From the NCBI RefSeq assembly GCF_028368935.1, contig NZ_JAQNDK010000004.1, positions 1,756,689 to 1,820,688 on the forward strand: a DNA stretch of 64,000 nucleotides. The letters are read 5' to 3'. The notes beneath the pieces are model-generated. The model saw nothing but the letters and a program-made list of their open reading frames with translations. It was not told the DNA's origin and did no database searches. This DNA is from Sorangium aterium (lineage in GTDB: Bacteria > Myxococcota_A > Polyangia > Polyangiales > Polyangiaceae). The translations under genes and the position numbers were made by a program. Shown in pieces: positions 18,518 to 26,784 of the stretch (the stretch's first letter is position 1; each line of letters opens with the position of its first letter).

Positions 18518-18847
18518 AGGAGCTCCAACGCGGCAAAGCCGCCCGCGCTGTACGCGAGCGATTCACCAGGCGCTTTGCGGGCGCCGGCGGCGATAAAGCA
18601 CGCGTCGTGCCCTGCCACACGGTGTCGGAGCGCGCGCCGCACATCCGAGAATTCCGAGAATTCCGAACGTTCCGACTTCTTCGAGGGGGCGAGGTGCGAA
18701 GCGGTCAGCGCGGCGACCGCTGCATGGAGAGCAATGCATTACCCAGGCGCGCAGGGTTCTTCACAGCAGGCTACGGGCGCTTCCCCATGGGCGGTCACGG
18801 CTCGCGTCGTTGGACCCGAAGCCGGGCTGCGGGGGCGAGTCGACGTT
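18518..18847. other. Intergenic region upstream of the oxygenase operon
   Basis: These 330 bp lie between the STAND NTPase stop and the operon start, both on the minus strand, and should carry the operon promoter. They are locally less GC-rich than the flanks. The main structure is three phased TTCCGA repeats (18644-18675). Short frames here have no coding bias. Confidence 0.5.
18644..18675. repeat. Three TTCCGA-type direct repeats, possible operator
   Basis: TCCGAGAAT, TCCGAGAAT and TCCGAACGT follow one another at 9-bp spacing, then TCCGAC. On the minus strand the block begins GGAACGTTCGGAATTC, where GGAAC resembles the -35 of ECF sigma promoters. It lies about 130-160 bp upstream of the first operon gene. 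An operator or activator site is possible; the sigma-factor reading is speculative. Confidence 0.4.
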
Positions 18848-21409
18848 CTAGCCGGCCTCCGCCCGCGAGATCCACCGGAGCGCCTCGGGCAGGACGTCGG
18901 CGACGGCGGCGAGCGCGTCCTCCCCGCCGATGCGCGCGATGAGGGGCGCGAGCTGTTCCACGCCGCCCCAGCGGCTCAGGGTCGCGACGAGCGTGACCTG
19001 CTCGGCTGCGTTCCCGAGGCTCACGGAGAACAGCTTTGCTGCGTCCGCAAGTGACATCCAGGGTGCGCAGCGCATCACGCTCTCCAGCCCGTCGGTATCT
19101 CGATCGTCGTGGTAGGCAGCGACGGCGCGCGCGGCGAGCGCGGGGCGCGACGGCTCGGGGGCGGCGCGACAGAGCGCCGCGAGGGCCATGATGCGCGCTG
19201 CCTCGGAGCCACCTCCGCCTGCCCGTTCGGCGATTTCGACGGCAGCATCGAGGCCGAGCACCTGGATGGCTTCGGCTGGGTGTTCGCAGACGAGCTTCGC
19301 GGCGACCCATGCGGGGTCGAGCGCAGCCACCGCCTTGCGCGCGGCTTGCACGAGGGAGCGGCCGCCCTCGGTCGCCGCGGCGCGGAGCAGCGCGCGAGCG
19401 CCGTGGATGCCGCCGCCACAGAGCTCTCGGATGACGTCGAGCGCGCGTCCCGGCGCACCGAGCTCGGCGAACCGCACGGCCAACGCGGCGCCCATTCCCG
19501 TCGTCGGATCGTCAAAGAGCTTCGAGAGCTCAACCAGCCCTAGGAATGGAACAACAGCCGTGGTGCAGGTCTCGTCGTCAAGCCGCTCCGCGTCTGCATC
19601 AAAGTCAACGAAGAACGCATCGAACACCACCCCGACGGCTCTGGCCCGCTCGTCATCGGGCAGCTTCGACAAGAGCGGTGCCAGAGCGTTCGCGCGTGAC
19701 CTCGGTTCGAGGGACATCGCTGCGCGAAAGAGGGCGAGCGCCTGCCCCTCCGGCGCGGCGAGCTGCGCGAGCGCACGCCCCGGCTTCGCGCTCACCAGCG
19801 CGCGCTCGATGGCTTGTTGGACCAGCGCTACCGCTTCCGACGGGGGCAGGAAGCTGGCTGCGGTCAGCCACGCGGGCAAGTAGATGTCGGGCCCTTTCTC
19901 CGCACGCCATGTGGCGGAGACCGCCCAGCGCGCGCACATCGCGGCCTCGCTCCCGGATGCAGCACGCGCCGCGGTGAGCAATGCGAGCGCATCTTCCCAC
20001 CCATCGCCGCGCCACGCGGCGCCGGTCCGACGTACGACGTCGAGCGCGCGCGCCTCGATGTGTGCGCGCAGCGATGGTGAGGCGTGCGCCGCGAGCGCGA
20101 AGAGCGCCACGGCGAGCGCCCGCTCCGTGTCGTTCCACGCCTCCTTGCCGGGCTCGTCCGCCTCAGGGGGCCACGCGTGGTGCAGCGTCGCGAGCGCGCC
20201 CTGCGCCATCGCGAGCCTCACGAAGCTCGATAGCGCTTCGGACGGGATTCCCATGGCGTCCGCGCCGTCGAGCGGCGCCGTCAGCGTGCGTCGCACGCGC
20301 CCCAGCTCCATCCGGCGCGCGGCGACATCCTCGCGGGAGCGCGGCCAGGCCCACCGCGGGTCGCATAGCCGGAGGAGATCGGCGTGCGGCGCTCCCGACG
20401 CGACGAGGTGATCGCCGGCATAGCGGCGGAGGTAGACCAGCGCGCGAGATTGGGCGTTGTCGACGCCCTCCCAGGTGCGAACGAGGGCCCGGGCAGCCTC
20501 AGCGAACCGTCGCTCGGCGAGCGCCGCGTGCTCCTGGTTCGCGGCTGCCCAGGCGGCGCGCAAGGCTTCGTGACGAAAGCGAATCCGGTGCCCCTCTTCA
20601 TGCCATTCGATCACCGAATCCAGGGCGTCGCGGCGCGCATCGAGCCACCCGGTCACCTCGGCCACCTGCGCATCGAGGAGCAGAGCCAGCGCGGAGATGT
20701 CGAGCGGCGCGAACGCGCACGCGAGGAACGCCATGAGCGTCTCCAACCGCGCCGCACCACGCTCGCGAAGCGAGGTCGCGATCGCTTCTACATGGGCGCG
20801 TGGGCCTGGGCCGTCGACCGCCGCCCAGGCGAGCTTGTCGCGGAGAGCTGGATCGATGTCATCGATACGGAACCCGTCGACCGGAATGTACGTCACGCGC
20901 TCGGTGCGGAAATTGAGGCGCTCTGCCCACCGCTCGGCGACATCGCGCGTGCCGGAGACCGCCACCAGCACACGCGCGGCGGGCCCTGGCTCGTCCAGCA
21001 CAGAACGGCGCGGGTTCTCCGGCCAGTCCACGCACGCGTCAGGCGCGATGAGACCGAGCAGGAGCTGCGGCTGCCCGTCGTCGCCGTCCCAGTTCATGAC
21101 TCGGTTCACGAGGCTCGTGCGAACGCCGAAGGCATGTTCGCTGAACCCTGTGCCTTCGGGCCACGGACCTGCTGAGAGCCTCGCGAGCGCCTCTTCCTCG
21201 AAGGCAGCGCCGAACACGCGTCCAGCGTGGACGACGAGCTTCAGCGTTCCAGGAGCGGTGATCGAACAGAAAAAGCGTTCGAGAACGGTGCTCTTCCCCG
21301 CGCCGGGCGGACCGTGGACGATGCATGCCGCCGGGCGGCCCGCATCATACCAGGCCCGCAGCCCTTCGAGCGCTCTGGACTGATCTTTGCCAAAGAACCG
21401 TCCTGCCAT
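18848..21409 (-). CDS. STAND-type P-loop NTPase with helical repeats
   Basis: The 853-residue protein has a Walker A loop GPPGAGKST (33-41) after FFGKDQSRALEGLRAW, the usual entry of STAND/AAA signalling NTPases. A sensor-like RVLVAVSGTRD and a winged-helix-like region (LMAFLACAFAPLDISALALLLDAQVAEVTGWL, about 250-290) follow. More than 500 residues of Ala-rich helical repeats come next. The ATG at 21409 has AGGAG 7-8 nt upstream and is preferred over an ATG 11 codons earlier. STAND proteins act as ligand-triggered switches in regulation, cell death or phage defence. No effector domain is visible here. The divergent neighbour across 21-bp tandem repeats might be a partner. The function is unknown. 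Confidence 0.78.
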   Translation of the reverse strand: MAGRFFGKDQSRALEGLRAWYDAGRPAACIVHGPPGAGKSTVLERFFCSITAPGTLKLVVHAGRVFGAAFEEEALARLSAGPWPEGTGFSEHAFGVRTSLVNRVMNWDGDDGQPQLLLGLIAPDACVDWPENPRRSVLDEPGPAARVLVAVSGTRDVAERWAERLNFRTERVTYIPVDGFRIDDIDPALRDKLAWAAVDGPGPRAHVEAIATSLRERGAARLETLMAFLACAFAPLDISALALLLDAQVAEVTGWLDARRDALDSVIEWHEEGHRIRFRHEALRAAWAAANQEHAALAERRFAEAARALVRTWEGVDNAQSRALVYLRRYAGDHLVASGAPHADLLRLCDPRWAWPRSREDVAARRMELGRVRRTLTAPLDGADAMGIPSEALSSFVRLAMAQGALATLHHAWPPEADEPGKEAWNDTERALAVALFALAAHASPSLRAHIEARALDVVRRTGAAWRGDGWEDALALLTAARAASGSEAAMCARWAVSATWRAEKGPDIYLPAWLTAASFLPPSEAVALVQQAIERALVSAKPGRALAQLAAPEGQALALFRAAMSLEPRSRANALAPLLSKLPDDERARAVGVVFDAFFVDFDADAERLDDETCTTAVVPFLGLVELSKLFDDPTTGMGAALAVRFAELGAPGRALDVIRELCGGGIHGARALLRAAATEGGRSLVQAARKAVAALDPAWVAAKLVCEHPAEAIQVLGLDAAVEIAERAGGGGSEAARIMALAALCRAAPEPSRPALAARAVAAYHDDRDTDGLESVMRCAPWMSLADAAKLFSVSLGNAAEQVTLVATLSRWGGVEQLAPLIARIGGEDALAAVADVLPEALRWISRAEAG

Positions 21410-21481
21410 CGGGCTCTCCTGAACATGAGAAAGACTCATCATCTTGGCTTGTACGGGCCGAACTTGCCGCGTTTGTCTCCC

Positions 21482-21635
21482 TCGGGACAGGGCACCCGGC
21501 CATCAGGACACGCAGCTGGCCATCGGGACAGGGTACCCGGTCATCAGGACAGGGCAGCCGGTCATCAGGACAGGGTACCCGGTCATCAGGACAGGGCAGC
21601 CGGCCATCAGGACACGCAGCCGGCCATCAGGACAT
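21482..21635. repeat. Seven tandem 20-21-bp repeats
   Basis: Units of the type GGTCATCAGGACAGGG(C/T)A(C/G)CC repeat head-to-tail about seven times at 20- or 21-bp spacing, with alternating variants. They fill the middle of the 376-bp gap between the divergent NTPase and the unknown plus-strand gene; the rest of the gap shows no gene. The spacing equals two helical turns, as in iteron-like or cooperative operator arrays. There are no spacers, so this is not CRISPR. Confidence 0.9.
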
Positions 21636-21785
21636 CCCACCCCGACGCTTTCCCCTCCGGTGGACCTCGATCGCGTCCGGATCGTGCGTCTGCTCTGGAC
21701 AGCGCTTCGAGCGGACTCATCTTCGCGTCTCCGCGCCGCGCCCGGAGGGGGCGAGGGACGCAGGAGGAGGGGTCGAGCAATCATC

Positions 21786-22649
21786 ATGGCCAAGCAGGGG
21801 AAGGACTACGATCGCTGGGTCAAGGCCGCCGCCGAGCAGGGGCGGACCGATAACCCGCTGAGTCTGCCGTACGACGTCGCCGTGCGCGAGGCGGTCGCCG
21901 CCGCGGCGTTCGTGAAGAAGTACTGGGAGCCCGACGGCGATCGCCCGGGCCTCAAGCGCGTCAAGAACCGGTTGCCCGCTTCGAGCAGCGACGATCTGGT
22001 CTCCATCGTCCACGCCGTGCAGGAGGCGCAGACTCGGCTGCTCCTCATCGTCGACCCCGCCGTGGCCGACGTCGGAGAGCGCGCCAGGTTCGTTGTCGAT
22101 GAGCTCGAGTCGGCGCTCGAGTTCCTGCTCGACGATGACGTCGACGAGCCCGCCGACGCGCAGCTCGCGCGCATCAAGGAGTTTCACGCGCAGGACGGCC
22201 AGCGCTCCAGCGCCCTCTCCCAGGCGCTCCGCGATTACGCGGGGCTCGCGGCGTCGCTCGAGGAACGCCTGGTCGAGGCAGATGAGGAGTTCGATGTCCG
22301 CCTCATCGTCGAGGCCAGGAAGCTCGCGGAGGACCTGCAACGGCGAGCGCTGGAGACGATCCCCGACGGTGACACCTCGGCCGCCGCGAGCGCGACCCGC
22401 AATCAGCTCCTGCACCTCATGCTCGAGCGCATCGGCGCGATCCGGAAGACGGCGGCGCACGTCTTCCGCCGCCATCCGGAGATCATCCGCGAGGTCACGA
22501 GCGCCTACGAGCGGCGCCGCCGCGCTGCAGCGCGGCGGGAAAAGGCCCGCAAGACCGCAGAGGGCAAGGTGGCCGGCAACCGGCCGGGGGCAGCGCCTCC
22601 GCCTCCGCCCGCGGCGTCCACGGCACCGGCCGGCGCTCAGCCCGCGTAA
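21786..22649 (+). CDS. Helical protein of unknown function
   Basis: The 287-residue protein begins MAKQGKDYDRWVKAAAEQGR at the first ATG after a GGAGGAGGGG stretch. That stretch is rather far upstream (about 15 nt), so the start is moderately sure. The body is charged and helical (ARFVVDELESALEFLLDDD, RLIVEARKLAEDLQRRALE), with coiled-coil potential. The tail is first basic (RRRRAAARREKARKTAEGK), then Pro/Ala-rich. I see no catalytic motif, signal peptide or TM. I do not recognise the family. It is divergent from the STAND NTPase across the repeat array, so shared regulation is possible. Confidence 0.7.
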   Translation: MAKQGKDYDRWVKAAAEQGRTDNPLSLPYDVAVREAVAAAAFVKKYWEPDGDRPGLKRVKNRLPASSSDDLVSIVHAVQEAQTRLLLIVDPAVADVGERARFVVDELESALEFLLDDDVDEPADAQLARIKEFHAQDGQRSSALSQALRDYAGLAASLEERLVEADEEFDVRLIVEARKLAEDLQRRALETIPDGDTSAAASATRNQLLHLMLERIGAIRKTAAHVFRRHPEIIREVTSAYERRRRAAARREKARKTAEGKVAGNRPGAAPPPPPAASTAPAGAQPA

Positions 22650-22810
22650 ACCCCACCCTATCCCGTCCGCGTCGCATCGCTCCTTCTGCATCCGTGGTGC
22701 GTTCGTCCTTCGTGACAAACTGACAACCACACCCGTTGGCCGGGCGCGGCTCCGTATCCATGCTCCCGCCCGCTTGCGCTCCGCCCGCGACCGGCGCAAC
22801 CCTCGGGCTC

Positions 22811-24424
22811 ATGCAGACCCGCGCGCGTCACCCGCCGCTCCCGCGCTCCACCGGGCCGATCCTGGTCGCCGTGGCCGCGGCCCTCTCTCTGTCCGGGCCG
22901 AAGCCCGCACCAGCAGCTCCGCCCGAGGCCACGTCCTCACCGCCGAAGGCCGCGCCAGCCGCGGCCCCGAAGGCTGCGCCAGCCGCGGCCCCGGCGTCCG
23001 CGCCAGCCGCGGCTCCGAAGGCTGCGCCAGCCTCAGCCCCGGCGCCCGTGCCGGCCGCGGCCCCGGCGCCCGCGCTGGCCGCCGCCCCGGCGTCCGCGCC
23101 CACGGCGCCTCAGTCCGCGGCCTCCCAGGCGCCGAAGCTCGACATCCCGTTCACCAAGTACACCCTCAAGAACGGCCTCACCGTGATCCTCCACGAGGAC
23201 CACGCGCTGCCGATGGTCGCCCTGAACCTGATGGTCAAGGTCGGCTCGCGGTTCGAGGAGCCGGGGCGCACCGGCTTCGCGCACCTGTTCGAGCACCTCA
23301 TGTTCATGGGCACGCGCCGCGTCCCCACGAAGCAGTTCGACGCCTGGATGGAGGCCGAGGGCGGCTGGAACAACGCGTGGACCAGCGAGGACCGGACCGA
23401 CTACCACGAGGTGGCGCCCGCCCACGCGCTGCCGCTCCTGCTCTGGCTCGAGGCCGATCGGTTCTCGTCGCTCGCGGACAGCATGGACCTCCCGAAGCTC
23501 AACGCGCAGCGCGACGTCGTGCGGAACGAGCGCCGCCAGACGAGCGAGAACGAGCCCTACGGCAAGGTCGACCTCCTCATGCCCTCGCTGATGTACCCGG
23601 AGGGACACCCCTACCACCACCCCGTGATCGGCTCGCACGAGGACCTCCAGGCCGCGACCGTCGACGACGTCACGACGTTCTTCCGGCGGTGGTACGTGCC
23701 GAACAACGTCTCCCTCGTCGTCGCCGGCGACTTCGACGCGCAGAAGACGCGCGATCTCATCGAGCGGTTCTTCGGCGGCATCCCGGAGCGGCCCGTCCCC
23801 GCGGCGACGACGCCCGCGCCGGTGAAGCTGAGCGGCGTCGTGCGGAAGACGATCGAGGACAACGTGAACCTCCCCAAGGTGATCATGGCCTGGCACAGCC
23901 CCCCGCAGTACGCGCCGGGCGACGCCGATCTCGACCTCCTCGCCACGGCGCTCGAGCAGGGGAAGGCGAGCCGCCTCTACAAGGCCCTCGTCTACGACAA
24001 GCAGCTCGCCCAGGAGGTGAGCGCCGTGCAGCACTCCGGCGATCTCGGCTCGACGTTCACCGTCGAGGCGATCGCGCGGCCGGGCGTGCCGCTCGAGAAG
24101 GTCGAGGCCGCCATCGACGCGGAGCTCGCCAAGGTGCGGGACGCGAAGCTGAGCCGCGAGGAGCTCGACCGGGCCAAGAACCAGTACGAGACCGCCTTCG
24201 TGACGGCGCTCGAGTCGGTCGCCGGCCGGGCCTCGATGCTCAACCGGTACGAGACGTCGAAGGGCCAGCCCGGGTTCGTGGAGCAGGATCTGAAGCGCTA
24301 CCGCGACGCGACCGCGGAGTCGCTGCAGGCGTACGCGAAGAGCACCCTGGATCCCGACGCCCGGGTGATCCTGCGGGTCGTGCCGAAGGGCAGCGAAGAG
24401 GCGAAGAAGGCGGTGACGAAATGA
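22811..24424 (+). CDS. M16 family zinc metallopeptidase, catalytic subunit
   Basis: The 537-residue protein has a signal peptide (ILVAVAAALSLSGPKPAPA), a repetitive Ala/Pro linker (about 35-105) and two M16 domains. The inverted zinc motif HLFEH is at 158-162, with the downstream Glu ligand region NERRQTSENEPYGK. The ATG at 22811 was chosen because it directly precedes the signal peptide. Family members cleave unfolded or small peptides in the periplasm, often as a heterodimer with a catalytically dead partner. The next gene supplies such a partner and overlaps by 4 bp (ATGA). It is exported to the periplasm, possibly tethered by the linker. Confidence 0.92.
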   Translation: MQTRARHPPLPRSTGPILVAVAAALSLSGPKPAPAAPPEATSSPPKAAPAAAPKAAPAAAPASAPAAAPKAAPASAPAPVPAAAPAPALAAAPASAPTAPQSAASQAPKLDIPFTKYTLKNGLTVILHEDHALPMVALNLMVKVGSRFEEPGRTGFAHLFEHLMFMGTRRVPTKQFDAWMEAEGGWNNAWTSEDRTDYHEVAPAHALPLLLWLEADRFSSLADSMDLPKLNAQRDVVRNERRQTSENEPYGKVDLLMPSLMYPEGHPYHHPVIGSHEDLQAATVDDVTTFFRRWYVPNNVSLVVAGDFDAQKTRDLIERFFGGIPERPVPAATTPAPVKLSGVVRKTIEDNVNLPKVIMAWHSPPQYAPGDADLDLLATALEQGKASRLYKALVYDKQLAQEVSAVQHSGDLGSTFTVEAIARPGVPLEKVEAAIDAELAKVRDAKLSREELDRAKNQYETAFVTALESVAGRASMLNRYETSKGQPGFVEQDLKRYRDATAESLQAYAKSTLDPDARVILRVVPKGSEEAKKAVTK

Positions 24425-26037
24425 GAGCGACACACGCAGGCGCGATGATCGCGCTGGTCGCCGCGGCCCTCGGCTGCGAGCCGAGGACGCCGGCGCAGTC
24501 CGCAGCCCGGGCGGAGGCGCCACGTCCGAGCGCCCCGCCGGCGGCCGCGAAGCCCGCGGACCCGCTCGGGCCCAGGCCGGAGCTGCCGAAGCCGCAGCCG
24601 TTCACGCCGCCGGCGCCGGTGGTGCTCGACGGGCCGAACGGCTCGAAGGTGTGGCTGCTCGAGCGCCACACGCTGCCGATCGTGTCCGTGGCCATCTCCG
24701 TCGCGTCGGGGGCGGCGGACGATCCGAAGGGCGCGGCGGGGCTCGCGCACATCACCGCGGACATGCTCGACGAGGGCGCGGGGACGCGGAGCGCGGTGGA
24801 GCTGTCCAGCGCGATCAACGACCTCGGCGCGACGCTCTCGGTCGGGGCGCGCGCCGACGGCAGCGTCGCGACGCTCTCCGTGCTGAAGAAGAACTTCGAC
24901 AAGGCGTTCTCGCTGCTCGCCGACGTGGTCGCGCGCCCGCGGTTCGAGGCGAAGGAGTGGAAGCGCGTCAGCGAGCTCTGGCAGAACGACCTGAGGAAGC
25001 GCGGCGACGACGCGACGCGGGTCTCGGGGCTGGTCTCGATGGCCGCGCTCCACGGGCCGGGCACGCCGTACGGGCACCCCGTCGACGGCCTGGTCGCGGA
25101 CGCGAAGTCGATCGGCCTCCCGGCCGTGAAGGCGTTCTACAAGGCGGCGTGGCGCCCGGACCGCGCGGTGATCACCGTGGTCGGCGACATCACCCGGGAC
25201 GAGCTGCAGCAGGCGCTCTCGCGCGATCTCGGGACCTGGTCGGCGAAGGGCGCCACGGCGAGCGCCGCGCCGGCCACGAAGGGCGCGGCGGCGAGCGCCG
25301 CGCAGTCCACGAAAGGCGCGGCGGGGGCCGCCGCGCCGGCCACGAAGGGCGCGGCGGCAGCGCAGGGCGCGACGGCAGCCGCGCCGGCCTGGAAGCCGCC
25401 GCGGCTTGTGCTCGTCGACCGCCCGGGGGCGCCGCAGTCGGTGATCGCGGCCGTGCGGGAGGGGGTCGCCGCGAGCGATCCTCGGCGGCCGCTGCTCCAG
25501 CTCGTCAACTCCGCGCTCGGCGGCTCGTTCACGTCGCGCTTGAACCAGAACCTGCGCGAGGATCACGGCTGGTCCTACGGCGCCGGCTCGGCGTTCACCG
25601 AGACGAGGCAGCCGGGCGCGTTCGTGGCGCGGGCCTCCGTCGTCACCGAGGCGACCGGACCCGCCCTGAAGGAGATGCTCGCCGAGCTCGCCAAGATGGC
25701 CGACTCCGGGCTGACCCGTGACGAGCTGGCGAAGGTGCAGGCGCAGGACCGCGCGGATCTCGTCTCCGCCTACGAGACAGTGAACCGCACCGCGCAGCGC
25801 CTCGGGACGCTGGCGCGGCTCGAGCTGCCGGAGACGTTCGACGGCGACGCGAGCAAGGCGCGGCAGGGCGCGACGCTGGCGACCCTTGCGGAGCTCGCGA
25901 GGGCCGTGGATCCGAAGGGGGCGACCGTCGTGGTCGTGGGACCGCGGCAGGAGATCCTGCCGCAGCTCCAGGCGATCGGCCTGGGCGAGCCGGAGGCGTG
26001 GGACGTCGAGGGGCAGCCGATCCAGCCGAAGAAATAG
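24421..26037 (+). CDS. M16 family peptidase-like lipoprotein, non-catalytic partner
   Basis: The 538-residue protein has a lipobox (VAAALGCEP, Cys near residue 19). After a Pro/Ala linker it has two M16 domains. At the zinc site it reads AHITADML instead of HxxEH, so it cannot bind the metal normally. It keeps the C-terminal GWSYGAGSAF region, which in M16B heterodimers supplies the Arg/Tyr substrate-binding pair. Between the domains lies a repetitive linker with TKGAAA units, repeated three times. With the preceding gene it should form a membrane-tethered heterodimeric periplasmic protease. Translation is coupled through the ATGA overlap. Confidence 0.9.
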   Translation: MRATHAGAMIALVAAALGCEPRTPAQSAARAEAPRPSAPPAAAKPADPLGPRPELPKPQPFTPPAPVVLDGPNGSKVWLLERHTLPIVSVAISVASGAADDPKGAAGLAHITADMLDEGAGTRSAVELSSAINDLGATLSVGARADGSVATLSVLKKNFDKAFSLLADVVARPRFEAKEWKRVSELWQNDLRKRGDDATRVSGLVSMAALHGPGTPYGHPVDGLVADAKSIGLPAVKAFYKAAWRPDRAVITVVGDITRDELQQALSRDLGTWSAKGATASAAPATKGAAASAAQSTKGAAGAAAPATKGAAAAQGATAAAPAWKPPRLVLVDRPGAPQSVIAAVREGVAASDPRRPLLQLVNSALGGSFTSRLNQNLREDHGWSYGAGSAFTETRQPGAFVARASVVTEATGPALKEMLAELAKMADSGLTRDELAKVQAQDRADLVSAYETVNRTAQRLGTLARLELPETFDGDASKARQGATLATLAELARAVDPKGATVVVVGPRQEILPQLQAIGLGEPEAWDVEGQPIQPKK

Positions 26038-26065
26038 CCCCGAGCGGCGCGCGTCCTCGCCGGGC

Positions 26066-26097
26066 GCTCCTCCCGCCGCGCGGGCAGCGGGAGGAGC
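26066..26097. terminator. Hairpin between convergent genes
   Basis: An 11-bp stem (GCTCCTCCCGC with GCGGGAGGAGC) and a 10-nt GC-rich loop lie between the M16 partner stop and the convergent lipoprotein stop. There is no clear T-run. The position fits a bidirectional terminator. Confidence 0.55.
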
Positions 26098-26112
26098 GTC
26101 AGGATCGCGCCC

Positions 26113-26739
26113 TCAGGGCGCGGTCGGCTTGAAGTCGATCGGGTTGCTGGGCGCGCCCTCGTGCAGGACGCCGTCGCCGAACCAGTAGACGAAGCGGGGC
26201 TCCGGCGCCCCGTCGAGGTGGGCCTCCAAGCGGACGACGGCGCCCGGGGTGGTGGCAAACGTCATCGCGTCGATGTCCGAGCCGGTCTCGGCGTGGAAAT
26301 ACGCGACGCCGATGTCCACGAGGCGCGTCTCGTCCGTCTTTTCGATCTCGATCCCCGCGAGGTCGATGAGCTCGGACGACGTGTCGACCGAGGCATAGAG
26401 ATCGAAGCTGCAGACGACCTTGGAGGTGTTGGTGTCGCAGGTCGTCCAGAGCGTCCACGTCCCGCCCGCCGTGTACTCGACGAAGATGCCGACGCCCTCG
26501 CCCGGCTCGGTGCTCAGGGTGGCGTCCGTGTCGACGGCGACGCGCCGCACGTCGTCCGCGGGCGGCGGGGGAACGCTGCCGTCGTCGCCGTCGTCCCAGT
26601 CATCGTGGACATGATGGCCATCATGGTCGCCGTCCTCGTCGACGATGATGCAACCGGCCGAGGCGAGGGGCGCGGCGACGAGAAGGAACGACCACAGCCC
26701 CAGTGAACGACGCTTCACAAAGTCAGCGGAAAGAGTCAT
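26113..26739 (-). CDS. Lipoprotein of unknown function
   Basis: The 208-residue protein starts at ATG 26739 with AGGAG 8 nt upstream. The signal peptide ends in the lipobox ASAGC, and a short His/Asp-rich stretch follows (DEDGDHDGHHVHDDWDDGDD), which could bind metal. The remainder is a beta-rich domain (GVGIFVEYTAGGTWTLWTTC, VCSFDLYASVD, RFVYWFGDGV). I do not recognise a family. It sits 45 bp downstream of the YXXW-type secreted protein gene and is probably in the same transcript. Confidence 0.72.
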   Translation of the reverse strand: MTLSADFVKRRSLGLWSFLLVAAPLASAGCIIVDEDGDHDGHHVHDDWDDGDDGSVPPPPADDVRRVAVDTDATLSTEPGEGVGIFVEYTAGGTWTLWTTCDTNTSKVVCSFDLYASVDTSSELIDLAGIEIEKTDETRLVDIGVAYFHAETGSDIDAMTFATTPGAVVRLEAHLDGAPEPRFVYWFGDGVLHEGAPSNPIDFKPTAP

Positions 26740-26784
26740 CGGATCTTCTCCTGCTCGTGGACGTCGCAAGACGTGGACCAAGCG

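Noticed and set aside
21482..21635. CRISPR array
   Set aside because: The repeats are contiguous at 20-21 bp with no spacers, and no cas genes are near.
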